Assembly (NCBI RefSeq): GCF_021173675.1
Contig: NZ_JAIHON010000004.1
Coordinates: 1 to 64,000 of the forward strand
DNA from: Streptomyces lincolnensis
GTDB lineage: Bacteria; Actinomycetota; Actinomycetes; Streptomycetales; Streptomycetaceae
Direction of reading: 5' to 3'
DNA: 64,000 nucleotides
A model generated the notes under the pieces. It saw only the letters and a program-made list of their open reading frames with translations. It had not been told where the DNA came from and made no database searches. Position numbers and translations under genes: made by a program. Within the stretch, counting starts at the first letter, position 1, and each line of letters starts with the position of its first letter. Below are positions 31,345-39,328 of this stretch, in pieces.

Positions 31345-32482
31345 GCACGCCCCGGCCCTCCACCGCTCCCGGCGTCCGCTGCACGCGGCCCTGGCGCTGC
31401 TCCTGCTGCTGTTCCTGGCGGCGGGCTGCGGCTACGGGTCCCGGGCGCCGGGGGCGGCGGCCGGGCCGGCCGTGGGCAGCGGACCGCCGCTGTCGGCGGA
31501 CGAGGTCTCCATCGGCTATTTCGCCAACGTCACCCACGCCACGCCGCTGGCCGGTGTGCAGAAGGGCTACTTCACCCGCGAACTGGGCGGCACCCGGCTC
31601 CGTACCCAGGTCTTCAACGGCGGCCCGTCGGCGCTGGAGGCGCTCAACGCGGGTGCCGTGGACATCGCGTGGATGGGACCGTCGCCGGCCGTCAACGGCT
31701 TCCTGCGGTCCGGGGGCCGCGGCCTGAGGATCGTCTCGGGCGCCGCCTCGGGAGGTGTCGCGCTGGTCGTCGACGGCGACACGAAGGTGCGCGGCACCGA
31801 CATCCGGGGGCTCAGGATCGCCACGCCGGAGGCGGGCAACACCCAGGACGTCGCGCTGCTGCACTGGATCCGCGCACAGGGCTGGGAGGTGGACCCGCGC
31901 ACCGGGCGCGGTGACGTCACGGTGGTGCGGCAGTCGCCCAAGGAGATGCCGACCAGCTTTAGGCGGGGCACGATCGACGGGGCGTGGGTGCCGGAGCCGG
32001 TGGCCGCGCAACTCGTCGCCGCCGGCGGACGGGTACTCCTCGACGAGTCGGACCTGTGGGACGGCGGCGCGTTCGTCACCGCCCTGGTGGTGGTGTCACC
32101 GTCGTTCCTGGCCGACCATCCGGACGTCGTCGAGGCCGTGCTGCGCGGGTCGGTCCGCACCAACGCCTGGCTGAAGAGCCACCCCGCCGACGGCAAGGCG
32201 GCCGTCAACGGAGCCATCGAGACGCTGACCGGCCGACCCCTGGAGCGCGGTGTCCTCGACGCGGCCTGGCGGCATGTGCGCCTCACCGACGACCCGCTCG
32301 CCGCGACGCTCGCCGAGGAGGCCGACCGGGCCGACCGGCTCGGGCTGCTGCACCACGCGGGCGGCGCACGGGACGGCGGTACGCGGGCCGACCTGCGCGG
32401 GATCTTCGACCTGCGCCCCCTCAACCGGATCCTCGCCCAGCGGGACAGGCCTGCCGTGGACGACGCCGGTCTCGGCACCTGA
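31331..32482 (+). CDS. ABC transporter substrate-binding lipoprotein (SsuA/NrtA-type)
   Basis: 383 residues with a lipoprotein signal (RPLHAALALLLLLFLAAGCG, lipobox LAAGC). The mature part has the nitrate/sulfonate/taurine-binding fold: VSIGYFANVTHATPLAGVQKGYF, FNGGPSALEALNAGAVDIAWMGPSPAVNGF, GLRIATPEAGNTQDVALLHWI and RRGTIDGAWVPEP. It captures an organosulfur or sulfate-like anion outside the cell for the ATPase and permease encoded next. The ATG overlaps the cysN end, so uptake and activation of sulfur are in one operon. Confidence 0.9.
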   Translation: MRLPEHAPALHRSRRPLHAALALLLLLFLAAGCGYGSRAPGAAAGPAVGSGPPLSADEVSIGYFANVTHATPLAGVQKGYFTRELGGTRLRTQVFNGGPSALEALNAGAVDIAWMGPSPAVNGFLRSGGRGLRIVSGAASGGVALVVDGDTKVRGTDIRGLRIATPEAGNTQDVALLHWIRAQGWEVDPRTGRGDVTVVRQSPKEMPTSFRRGTIDGAWVPEPVAAQLVAAGGRVLLDESDLWDGGAFVTALVVVSPSFLADHPDVVEAVLRGSVRTNAWLKSHPADGKAAVNGAIETLTGRPLERGVLDAAWRHVRLTDDPLAATLAEEADRADRLGLLHHAGGARDGGTRADLRGIFDLRPLNRILAQRDRPAVDDAGLGT

Positions 32483-32551
32483 CCGACCCACCGACCCCGA
32501 ATCCGACCGGACTTCCGGGCAACGAGCCCGTACAGCAAAGGATTTGATGAC

Positions 32552-33340
32552 ATGCCAGAAACGGTGCTGCGGACCGGCGCACCGGCCCGCCCGATCGCCC
32601 TGGCCGAGGTGGAGCAACCGGCCGTGCGGCTCAGCCATGTCTCCAAGTGGTTCGACACCGCGGGGCGGCGCCAGACGGTCCTGGACGACATCAGCCTGAC
32701 CGTCGGCCGCGGGGAGTTCGTGTGCGTGCTCGGCGCCTCGGGCTGCGGAAAGTCCACCCTGCTCAACCTGGTGGCGGGCCTGGACCGGCCGTCCACGGGC
32801 GCCATCGAGGTCACCGGCGACCGCCGGCCCGCCCTGATGTTCCAGGACCACGCCCTGTTCCCCTGGCTCACCGCCGGGCGGAACGTCGAACTCGCCCTGC
32901 GGCTGCGCGGAGTGCCCCGGCGCGACCGTCCCGAGGAGGCCCGCCGGCTCCTGGACCTGGTCCGGCTCAAGGACGCCCACGGCAAGCGCGTCCACGAGCT
33001 GTCCGGCGGCATGCGCCAGCGCGTCGCCCTGGCCCGTGCCCTCGCCCAGGAGGCGGACGTGCTGCTGATGGACGAGCCGTTCGCCGCGCTCGACGCCATC
33101 ACCCGGGACGTGCTCCACGAGGAGCTCGCCCGCATCTGGTCGGAGAACCGGCTCTCCGTCGTCTTCGTCACCCACAACGTCCGCGAGGCGGTCCGGCTCG
33201 GCCAGCGGGTCGTGCTGCTGTCCTCCCGCCCCGGCCGGATCGCCCGCGAGTGGACCGACTCCGGCCTGCCGGAGGCCGCGCTGACGGCCCGGGTCACCGA
33301 CGCACTGCGGGAGGAGATCCGCCGCCATGGGCGCCGGTGA
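32552..33340 (+). CDS. ABC transporter ATP-binding protein (SsuB/TauB-type)
   Basis: 262 residues with AAAGGA before ATG 32552. Walker A is LGASGCGKSTLLNLVAGL, the Q-loop LMFQDHALFPWLTAGRN, the ABC signature ELSGGMRQRVALARALA, Walker B VLLMDEPFAALD and the H-switch VFVTHNVREAV. It is the cytoplasmic energy-coupling subunit of the importer with the genes on either side. The 70-bp gap before it contains no terminator. Confidence 0.93.
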   Translation: MPETVLRTGAPARPIALAEVEQPAVRLSHVSKWFDTAGRRQTVLDDISLTVGRGEFVCVLGASGCGKSTLLNLVAGLDRPSTGAIEVTGDRRPALMFQDHALFPWLTAGRNVELALRLRGVPRRDRPEEARRLLDLVRLKDAHGKRVHELSGGMRQRVALARALAQEADVLLMDEPFAALDAITRDVLHEELARIWSENRLSVVFVTHNVREAVRLGQRVVLLSSRPGRIAREWTDSGLPEAALTARVTDALREEIRRHGRR

Positions 33341-34238
33341 GACGGTCGCCACCCGCAAGGGCGTACGGGAGGTCCAGGAGACCGCGGACGTCGAGGCCGG
33401 CCTCGACGCGCTCGACAGCGCGCCCGTCGGCCCCGCCCGCACACCCCTGCGGCAGATCCTGCGCGAACGCGTGCTGCCGCCCGTGGCCGCCCTCGTCCTC
33501 GTCCTGCTCGCCTGGCAGATCGCCTACGAGGCCGAGCTCAAGCCGGACTACCTGCTGCCGTCGCCGGCCGACGTGGGGCGGGCGCTGTCGGACCAGTGGT
33601 ACGAGGGCACGCTGTTCTCCACGGTGTGGACGAGCATGCAGCGCGGCGCCCTCGGGTTCGTCGCGGCCGTCGCCATGGGGACGGCACTGGGGCTGCTGCT
33701 CGGCGCGGTGCGGCCGCTGCGGGTGGGGATCGGGCCCGTGCTGTCGGGGCTCCAGTCGCTGCCCTCGGTGGCCTGGGTACCGGCGGCGGTCGTGTGGTTC
33801 GGGCTCACCGACGCCACCATCTACGCGGTGGTCCTGCTGGGCGCCGTACCGTCCATCGCGAACGGGCTGCTGGCGGGCGTCGACCAGGTGCCGCCGCTGT
33901 ATCTGCGGGCCGGGCGGGTGCTGGGCGCCACCGGGCCGGCCCGGGTCCGGCACGTCCTGCTGCCCGCCGCGCTCCCCGGCTACCTGGCCGGCCTCAAACA
34001 GGGCTGGGCGTTCTCCTGGCGCTCCCTGATGGCGGCCGAGCTCATCGCCAGCTCCCCAGAACTGGGCCTCGGCCTCGGACAACTCCTGGAGAACGCGCGC
34101 TCCTACCAGGACATGGCACTGGTCCTCGCCACCATCGGGGAGATCCTGGTGGTCGGCATCGCCGTCGACCTGCTGCTGTTCGCGCCACTGGAGCGCCGGG
34201 TGCTGCGGTCGCGGGGGCTGGCGGGAACACGGTCGTGA
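33327..34238 (+). CDS. ABC transporter permease (SsuC/TauC-type)
   Basis: 303 residues; the start overlaps the ATPase gene by 14 bp. After a ~55-residue charged N-terminus come six membrane spans of a BPD_transp_1 permease, for example VAALVLVLLAWQIAYEAELK and ALGFVAAVAMGTALGLLLGAV. The EAA-loop segment is AGRVLGATGPARVRHVLLPAALPGYLAGLKQ. It completes the importer and is the last gene of the locus; the next gene begins after its own long inverted repeat. Confidence 0.92.
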   Translation: MGAGETVATRKGVREVQETADVEAGLDALDSAPVGPARTPLRQILRERVLPPVAALVLVLLAWQIAYEAELKPDYLLPSPADVGRALSDQWYEGTLFSTVWTSMQRGALGFVAAVAMGTALGLLLGAVRPLRVGIGPVLSGLQSLPSVAWVPAAVVWFGLTDATIYAVVLLGAVPSIANGLLAGVDQVPPLYLRAGRVLGATGPARVRHVLLPAALPGYLAGLKQGWAFSWRSLMAAELIASSPELGLGLGQLLENARSYQDMALVLATIGEILVVGIAVDLLLFAPLERRVLRSRGLAGTRS

Positions 34239-34280
34239 CGGGCCGCTGCCGACCGTCAGAATGATCGGCTCGAAGGAGAA

Positions 34281-34345
34281 CTCCAGTACGACGAGATACG
34301 TCGAAGTAGACTTAGACGTATCTCGTCGCAGTCGATGTACTGGAG
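34281..34345. promoter_or_regulatory. Two-arm inverted repeat covering the ATPase gene ribosome-binding site
   Basis: CTCCAGTAC (34281-34289) pairs with GTACTGGAG (34337-34345) and GACGAGATACGTC (34290-34302) pairs with GACGTATCTCGTC (34315-34327), all perfectly; the loop is 12 nt and one side has a 9-nt bulge. The GGAGGG before GTG 34352 begins inside the outer arm. In RNA this would hide the ribosome-binding site; in DNA the inner arm is a strong operator-like dyad. Confidence 0.75.
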
Positions 34346-34351
34346 GGCCGT

Positions 34352-35857
34352 GTGGGAAAGAGTCTGCCGACCAAGCCGGACGACGTGGTCGACCGGGACC
34401 GGGAGTGGGATCTGCTCGCGGAGTTCCTCACCGATCCGGACCCGGCGATGCGGCTCGGCATCGTGTCCGGGCGGCGGCGGCACGGGAAGTCGTACCTCCT
34501 TCAGGCCCTGTCCGAGCAGGTCGGCGGCTTGTACGTCACAGCGGTCCGGGAGGAGGGCCGACTGCCCGCGATCCAGCGGTTCAGTGACGCCGTCGCCACG
34601 CACGCGGGCCTGAGGCCGGGCAGTCTGCGCCTGACCGACTGGCGAGACGTGCTGTCCAATGCCCTTGACGTGACGGCCCGCTCGGCGCATCCGCTCCTGG
34701 TGATCGACGAGTTGCCCTACCTGCTCCAGCACTCGCCCGAGATCCCGGGACTGCTTCAGCAGCTCTACGACGAACGCCAGCGTGGCGCTCGATCTGGTGC
34801 CGGGCCGGGGCCCCGACTGATCCTGTGCGGCTCCGCGATGAGCGTCATGCACGAACTGCTCTCGGGAACCAAGCCGCTGCGGGGCAGGGCCGTGGTCGAT
34901 CTACGGTTGGGCGCCTTCGACTACCGGGACAGCCGGGACTTCTGGCAGATCGCGGACCCGTTGACGGCGCTGAAGGTGCACGCGGTCCTGGGCGGGGCCC
35001 CCGGCTATCGCCCGGTGGCGGGCCGACCGCATCCGGATGATGGCTTCGACACGTGGCTGACCCGGACACTGCTCGATCCGGGCCGGGCGGTGTACTCGCG
35101 TACCGAGACCGAGTACCTGCTGCGCGAGGACCCGAGGATCACACAGCACACGCTGTATTACGACATCCTCACCGCGATCGCGAACGGGGCCACCACGCCC
35201 AGCAAGATCGGTGCCGCTCTGGAGCGTCCGCGCAATGCTGTCGCTCACCCCCTCGGAGTCCTGGAATCCACTGGCTACATCCGGCGCGAGCAGGACATCC
35301 TCCGCTCCAAGCACCCCGTCATCACCCTCGCCGACCCGGTGATCCGCTTCAACCAGCTCATCACCCTCCCGCAGGCCGCCGCGGTGGAACAGGGCTTCGC
35401 CGAGCAGGTCTGGCAGCAGGCCGCCCCGACCTTCAACTCCAAGATCCTCGGACCGCATTTCGAGGACCTGGCCCGCGACTTCACCCGTCGCTACGCCCAC
35501 ACCCTGCTGCCCGCCGGCCTGCCCGGTCCGGTCGGCACCACGGAGGTCGCCGACCAGGCCGCCCGGACGAAGCACGAGGTCGACGTGATCGCCCTGGCCG
35601 CCGGTGAGCGCCCGCAGTCTCCCCGCGCGCGGATCGCGCTGCTGGGCGAGGCCAAGGCGACGGCCGCACGTCGTGGGACCGGTGACTTGGAGCGCCTGGA
35701 ACGCATCCGTGCCTTGCTCGAAGACCAGGGCCATGACACCGGTGCCGCCACCCTGGCCCTGTATTCCCTGCACGGCTTCCACCCGGACCTGGTCGACCTG
35801 GCAAACCGTCGCGACGATCTCCTCCTGGTCGACCTGCCTACCCTTTACGGCAGTTGA
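34352..35857 (+). CDS. AAA-type ATPase fused to a DUF234/PD-(D/E)xK nuclease-like domain
   Basis: 501 residues from GTG 34352 (GGAGGG upstream). Residues 40-47 are a Walker A loop (GRRRHGKS), residues 114-120 Walker B (PLLVIDE), and LILCGSAMSVMHELL is the sensor-1 strand, as in archaeal-type STAND/AAA ATPases. A winged-helix section (ANGATTPSKIGAALERPRNAVAHPLGVLESTGYIRRE) follows. The C-terminal DUF234 domain has TKHEVDVIAL and ALLGEAKATA, an E/D...E-x-K pattern typical of restriction-like folds. Members are widespread, of unknown role, and possibly linked to DNA handling or defence. It is a single-gene unit with its own regulatory repeat. Confidence 0.85.
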   Translation: MGKSLPTKPDDVVDRDREWDLLAEFLTDPDPAMRLGIVSGRRRHGKSYLLQALSEQVGGLYVTAVREEGRLPAIQRFSDAVATHAGLRPGSLRLTDWRDVLSNALDVTARSAHPLLVIDELPYLLQHSPEIPGLLQQLYDERQRGARSGAGPGPRLILCGSAMSVMHELLSGTKPLRGRAVVDLRLGAFDYRDSRDFWQIADPLTALKVHAVLGGAPGYRPVAGRPHPDDGFDTWLTRTLLDPGRAVYSRTETEYLLREDPRITQHTLYYDILTAIANGATTPSKIGAALERPRNAVAHPLGVLESTGYIRREQDILRSKHPVITLADPVIRFNQLITLPQAAAVEQGFAEQVWQQAAPTFNSKILGPHFEDLARDFTRRYAHTLLPAGLPGPVGTTEVADQAARTKHEVDVIALAAGERPQSPRARIALLGEAKATAARRGTGDLERLERIRALLEDQGHDTGAATLALYSLHGFHPDLVDLANRRDDLLLVDLPTLYGS

Positions 35858-36046
35858 CACCAAGAGGACGAGGACCGGAGATCAGGTTGCGTACCTTGTC
35901 CGCGGCCTCCACGTCCCGAGCCTATGGGGGCCAGGACGGCCGGCTCCTGGAACGGCGCCGCTGGGCGTGAGTACGCGCCCGGTCGAGAAACTCGCCGAGT
36001 CCCCCGGCGTCATACATCGCCGCAGGCCAGAGCGGTAAACCGCGGA

Positions 36047-36090
36047 GACGGCCGGGGCCGCCACCCCCCACAGGAGAGGCCCCGGCCGTC
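36047..36090. terminator. Strong GC-rich hairpin terminator
   Basis: GACGGCCGGGGCC (36047-36059) and GGCCCCGGCCGTC (36078-36090) form a perfect 13-bp stem around an 18-nt loop, followed by a second smaller hairpin (GCGCGGC/GCCGCGC, 36091-36109). It lies 190 bp after the ATPase stop. The rest of the 517-bp gap (35858-36374) shows no convincing gene; its distal part holds the repeats upstream of the sigma gene. Confidence 0.75.
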
Positions 36091-36297
36091 GCGCGGCACG
36101 GGCCGCGCGGCGGCCCGTACTTCCTACAGCGTCGGGCGGGCGTTTTCTGTCACACCCCCGCGGTCGGGTCTCGCATCACAAGCTTGTTGCACCTTGTACG
36201 GACATGGACGAGCAGCGGTTTCAGGTCGTAACGTGCCTTTCGCGCCGGGCGCGGAAAGTCGAATGATCACCGCGACCATCAAGGGCCCGAAGCCACG

Positions 36298-36359
36298 ACC
36301 GACGTCACCACCGACGTCACGACGACTCGACCATGTCGCGACCATCGACTCGACCATGT
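36298..36359. repeat. Short direct repeats upstream of the second ECF sigma gene
   Basis: ACCGACGTCAC occurs at 36298-36308 and 36310-36320, and CGACTCGACCATGT at 36323-36336 and 36346-36359, the latter 23 bp apart. They end 16 bp before the GTG start of the sigma gene and could be repeated binding sites in its promoter. Confidence 0.7.
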
Positions 36360-36374
36360 ATGAGGACTTAGCGG

Positions 36375-37037
36375 GTGCTGGGGGACGACGCGGAGCTGAC
36401 AGCCGCGGTGCTTGCGGCACAGGACGGGGACGAGACCGCGTTCCGGACTGTGTACCGCGCCGTGCACCCACGGCTGCTCGGCTACGTCCGGACACTGGTC
36501 GGCGACCCGGACGCCGAGGACGTCACGTCCGAGACCTGGCTCCAGATAGCGCGTGACCTGGAGAGGTTCAGCGGGGACGCGGACCGCTTCCGCGGCTGGG
36601 CCGCCCGGATAGCCCGCAACCGCGCGCTGGACCACGTCCGTATGCGCGGCCGCCGCCCCGCCATCGGCGGCGACGAGACGGAGCTGACCGGCAAGCCCGC
36701 CGAGTCGGACACCGCGGGCGAGGCGATGGAGTCCATGGCCACCGACAGCACCCTCTCCCTCATCGCCCGGCTGCCGCAGGACCAGGCCGAGGCCGTCGTC
36801 CTGCGGGTGGTCGTGGGCCTCGACGCGAAGACCGCCGCCGAGACCCTCGGTAAGCGCCCGGGCGCCGTACGGACGGCCGCGCACCGCGGTCTGAAGCGGC
36901 TCGCCGAGCTTCTCGACGGTGATCCGGACGCGGCCGGTGTGCTGGACGCCCTGCCTCCGCAGCGAGAACCGCGCGACGGCGCGGTGACGTCCGCAGGTGT
37001 GACGCATATGCGCACCCGGACGCAGAAGGACATGTGA
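36375..37037 (+). CDS. ECF-type RNA polymerase sigma factor (paralog of 19579-20304)
   Basis: 220 residues from GTG 36375. Region 2 reads YRAVHPRLLGYVRTLVGDPDAEDVTSETWLQIARDLERF with FRGWAARIARNRALDHVRMRGRRP, and region 4 LPQDQAEAVVLRVVVGLDAKTAAETLGKRPGAVRTAAHRGLKRLAELL. The identity with the other ECF factor in the window is obvious, especially in region 4, so the two arose by duplication of a sigma-plus-partner module. No SnoaL-like or zinc-binding extension is present; the C-terminal tail after region 4 is short and charged. The stop overlaps the next ATG by one base. Confidence 0.92.
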   Translation: MLGDDAELTAAVLAAQDGDETAFRTVYRAVHPRLLGYVRTLVGDPDAEDVTSETWLQIARDLERFSGDADRFRGWAARIARNRALDHVRMRGRRPAIGGDETELTGKPAESDTAGEAMESMATDSTLSLIARLPQDQAEAVVLRVVVGLDAKTAAETLGKRPGAVRTAAHRGLKRLAELLDGDPDAAGVLDALPPQREPRDGAVTSAGVTHMRTRTQKDM

Positions 37038-38209
37038 TGGCCGACGAGCGCTGTGTTTTCCCGGGGGACACCCCCCGGACCCCCGGCCGGTGGCTGAACC
37101 GCGAAACAGCCGAGCGTCTGCTGAGCGGAGAGTCGCTCGAAACCGTCGACGCGGCCGACCGCGACCGGGCCGAACGCCTGGCGAAGACCCTCGACTCGCT
37201 CTCCGTGGAGCCCTCCCCGGGCGACGGTGAACTCCCCGGCGAGGCCGCCGCGCTGGCCGCCTTCCGCAAGGTCCGCGCGGAGCGCGCCGACGACCGGGCC
37301 GCCGAGCACGCCCCCGGCAACCGCACCGTCGGCCGCAGCGTCTCCGGCCACCGCACCCGCGTCCCCTCCGCCAACGGCGGGCTCGTCCGCATCGGCGGCC
37401 CGGACACGGACCCGCCGCGCCCTCACCGGGGCCGTGCCTGGCGTCTCGGGCTGGCCGCCGCGCTGACCGTGGGCATGGTCGGCGGGGTCGCCGCCGCGGT
37501 CGGCATCGGGTTCCTGCCGGAGATCGGCGGCACCGGGTCGGACCCCGCCGCCACGGTCTCGGCGGCGGCGACCCCGGACCGCCCGCTCGTCTCCCCGTCG
37601 CTCTCCGGCCCCCCGGCCGAGCCCCGGCCCGACGGCGGCGAGAGCGACACCGGCCGCAAGCCCCCGCGGGACACGGCACGTGAGGGTTCCGCGTCCCCCG
37701 GGACCGGCACCGGCACCGAGGACCGGTCCAAGCGGCCCGGCGCCTGGCGCGGTGCCCCCTCGGCCTGCCGCGACGTACGGGACGGCAAGAACCTGGACGC
37801 CGACCGCAGACGCACCCTGGAGGGCGCGGCGGGCGGCCCCTCGCTCGTGAAGGAGTACTGCGCGGGCCTGCTGACCCGCCCGGGCTCCGCCGACGGGCGC
37901 GGCAACAGCTCCGACAACGACGTCAGGAACGGCGGCGTCCGCAGGGACGACCGGGACGGCGGCGAAGGCGGCGACAAGGGCAGGGACCGGGACCAGGGCA
38001 GGGACCGGGACAGAGGTGGCGACGGGAGCAGGAACCGGGACGACCGGTACCGGCACCAGGGCAAGGGCACCGGCTTCGGTGGCCACCCCCTCGGTCACCT
38101 CGGCAACGGCAGCGGCATCGGCAACGGCAGTGGCGCCACCGGCCCGGCCAAGAGCCCCGCTGACCTGCGATTTTCCAAGACTTCGAATTTTTTCGCCGAC
38201 AGGGTGTGA
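37037..38209 (+). CDS. Putative membrane-anchored anti-sigma-like partner
   Basis: 390 residues. ATG 37037 has AGAAGGA upstream and overlaps the sigma stop by one base. A cytoplasmic helical domain (NRETAERLLSGESLETVDAADRDRAERLAKTLDSL, EAAALAAFRKVRAERADDRA) is followed by a single span (LGLAAALTVGMVGGVAAAVGIGF) and an extracytoplasmic part with SACRDVRDGKNLD and LVKEYCAGLL, matching the Cys-containing segments of the paralog at 20575-21567. The C-terminus is a charged Arg/Asp/Gly repeat (DRDQGRDRDRGGDGSRNRDD). Anti-sigma action is inferred from coupling and topology. Confidence 0.75.
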   Translation: MADERCVFPGDTPRTPGRWLNRETAERLLSGESLETVDAADRDRAERLAKTLDSLSVEPSPGDGELPGEAAALAAFRKVRAERADDRAAEHAPGNRTVGRSVSGHRTRVPSANGGLVRIGGPDTDPPRPHRGRAWRLGLAAALTVGMVGGVAAAVGIGFLPEIGGTGSDPAATVSAAATPDRPLVSPSLSGPPAEPRPDGGESDTGRKPPRDTAREGSASPGTGTGTEDRSKRPGAWRGAPSACRDVRDGKNLDADRRRTLEGAAGGPSLVKEYCAGLLTRPGSADGRGNSSDNDVRNGGVRRDDRDGGEGGDKGRDRDQGRDRDRGGDGSRNRDDRYRHQGKGTGFGGHPLGHLGNGSGIGNGSGATGPAKSPADLRFSKTSNFFADRV

Positions 38210-38377
38210 CGTTTCCGGCCCCCCGGGCGCAGTAATGAGTGAGCCGACTGGTCATCGGCCGTCGCACAGAGCCGGGGTTCCCCCCGTACCCACGGCTCGT
38301 GCACCTCGGCGCGGGCGGGACACGTTCCCCCGGTCCCGCCCGCGCCCCGAATCACCCACACCCCGGCACCCCGCGCC

Positions 38378-39220
38378 TCACCAGTGGACGACGACCTTGT
38401 CGCCGTTCCTCACCTGCGCGAAGAGATCCGCGATCGCCGACTCGTCCCGGACGTTGACACAGCCGTGCGAGGCCCCGGCGTACCCCCGGGCCGCGAAGTC
38501 GGACGAGTAGTGCACGGCCTGGCCACCGCTGAAGAACATGGCGTACGGCATCGGCGAGTCGTAGAGCGTCGACACATGGTGGCGGGACTTCCAGTAGACG
38601 CTGAACACCCCCTCGCGGGTGGGCGTGTACTGCGAGCCGAAGCGGACCGGCACGGTGGTCACGGTCCGCCCGTCGATCATCCAGCGCAGGGTACGGCTGG
38701 TCTTGCTGATGCACAGCACCCGGCCGGTCAGACAGCGCGGGTCCGGAGCGTCGGCCGGCTGCCCGCCCATCAGGTACAGGTCCCAGGTGCCGGGCTCCCG
38801 TGTCATGTTCAGCAGCCGCTGCCAGGTGACGGTGTCCGTCTTCCCCGTCCGCGGCAGCCCGCGCTTGCCCTGGAAGCCCTCGACGGCCCGCTCGGTGAGG
38901 TCGTCGTACGTCCCGGTCGGCCCGTCGAAGAGCCAGGCGACCTGGCGCAGCCGGGCCTGGAGCTCGCGGACGTCCCGGCCGGTGTCGCCACGGGACCACA
39001 GGACGGCGGGCGCGGCCCGGGTGGCGGGCGGCGTCCGGCTCGGCCCGCCCGGGGCCGGGGCGTCGTCCGCGGGCGGCGTACTGCGTTGCGGCACCTCGAT
39101 GCGGACCGGCCCCTGCGGCTTCCCGTCCTGGTCGGTGGCCTGGACCGTGCAGCCGCAGACGGCGGCCGTCGTCAGCGCCAGCAGTGCCGTGCACGCTCTC
39201 CCCATGCCCGTACTACGCAT
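38378..39220 (-). CDS. L,D-transpeptidase lipoprotein with peptidoglycan-binding domain
   Basis: From ATG 39220 the protein has 280 residues; the frame is open far upstream but those residues are unrelated. An N-terminal signal with a lipobox-like end ([13 protein letters not shown]) is followed by a PG_binding_1 domain ([18 protein letters not shown] to [17 protein letters not shown]) and a YkuD catalytic domain with the active-site sequence [14 protein letters not shown] and the upstream conserved His in QAVHYSSDF. It forms 3-3 cross-links or attaches molecules to peptidoglycan outside the cell. Divergent from the mutase gene. Confidence 0.93.
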   Translation of the reverse strand: MRSTGMGRACTALLALTTAAVCGCTVQATDQDGKPQGPVRIEVPQRSTPPADDAPAPGGPSRTPPATRAAPAVLWSRGDTGRDVRELQARLRQVAWLFDGPTGTYDDLTERAVEGFQGKRGLPRTGKTDTVTWQRLLNMTREPGTWDLYLMGGQPADAPDPRCLTGRVLCISKTSRTLRWMIDGRTVTTVPVRFGSQYTPTREGVFSVYWKSRHHVSTLYDSPMPYAMFFSGGQAVHYSSDFAARGYAGASHGCVNVRDESAIADLFAQVRNGDKVVVHW

Positions 39221-39328
39221 CCAGGCCCCCCGTCGTCTCACCGGTACCTCCCCGGATGTCTCCCCACGGACGACCGGTCGCGAACGGTTCCGGGGCGTCT
39301 TGGCCGAGACCGCAATACCGTGGAGGGC

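Noticed and set aside
35880..36046. Possible tRNA or small RNA in the gap after the ATPase gene
   Set aside because: No cloverleaf arms or T-loop consensus could be found; only a terminator hairpin follows.
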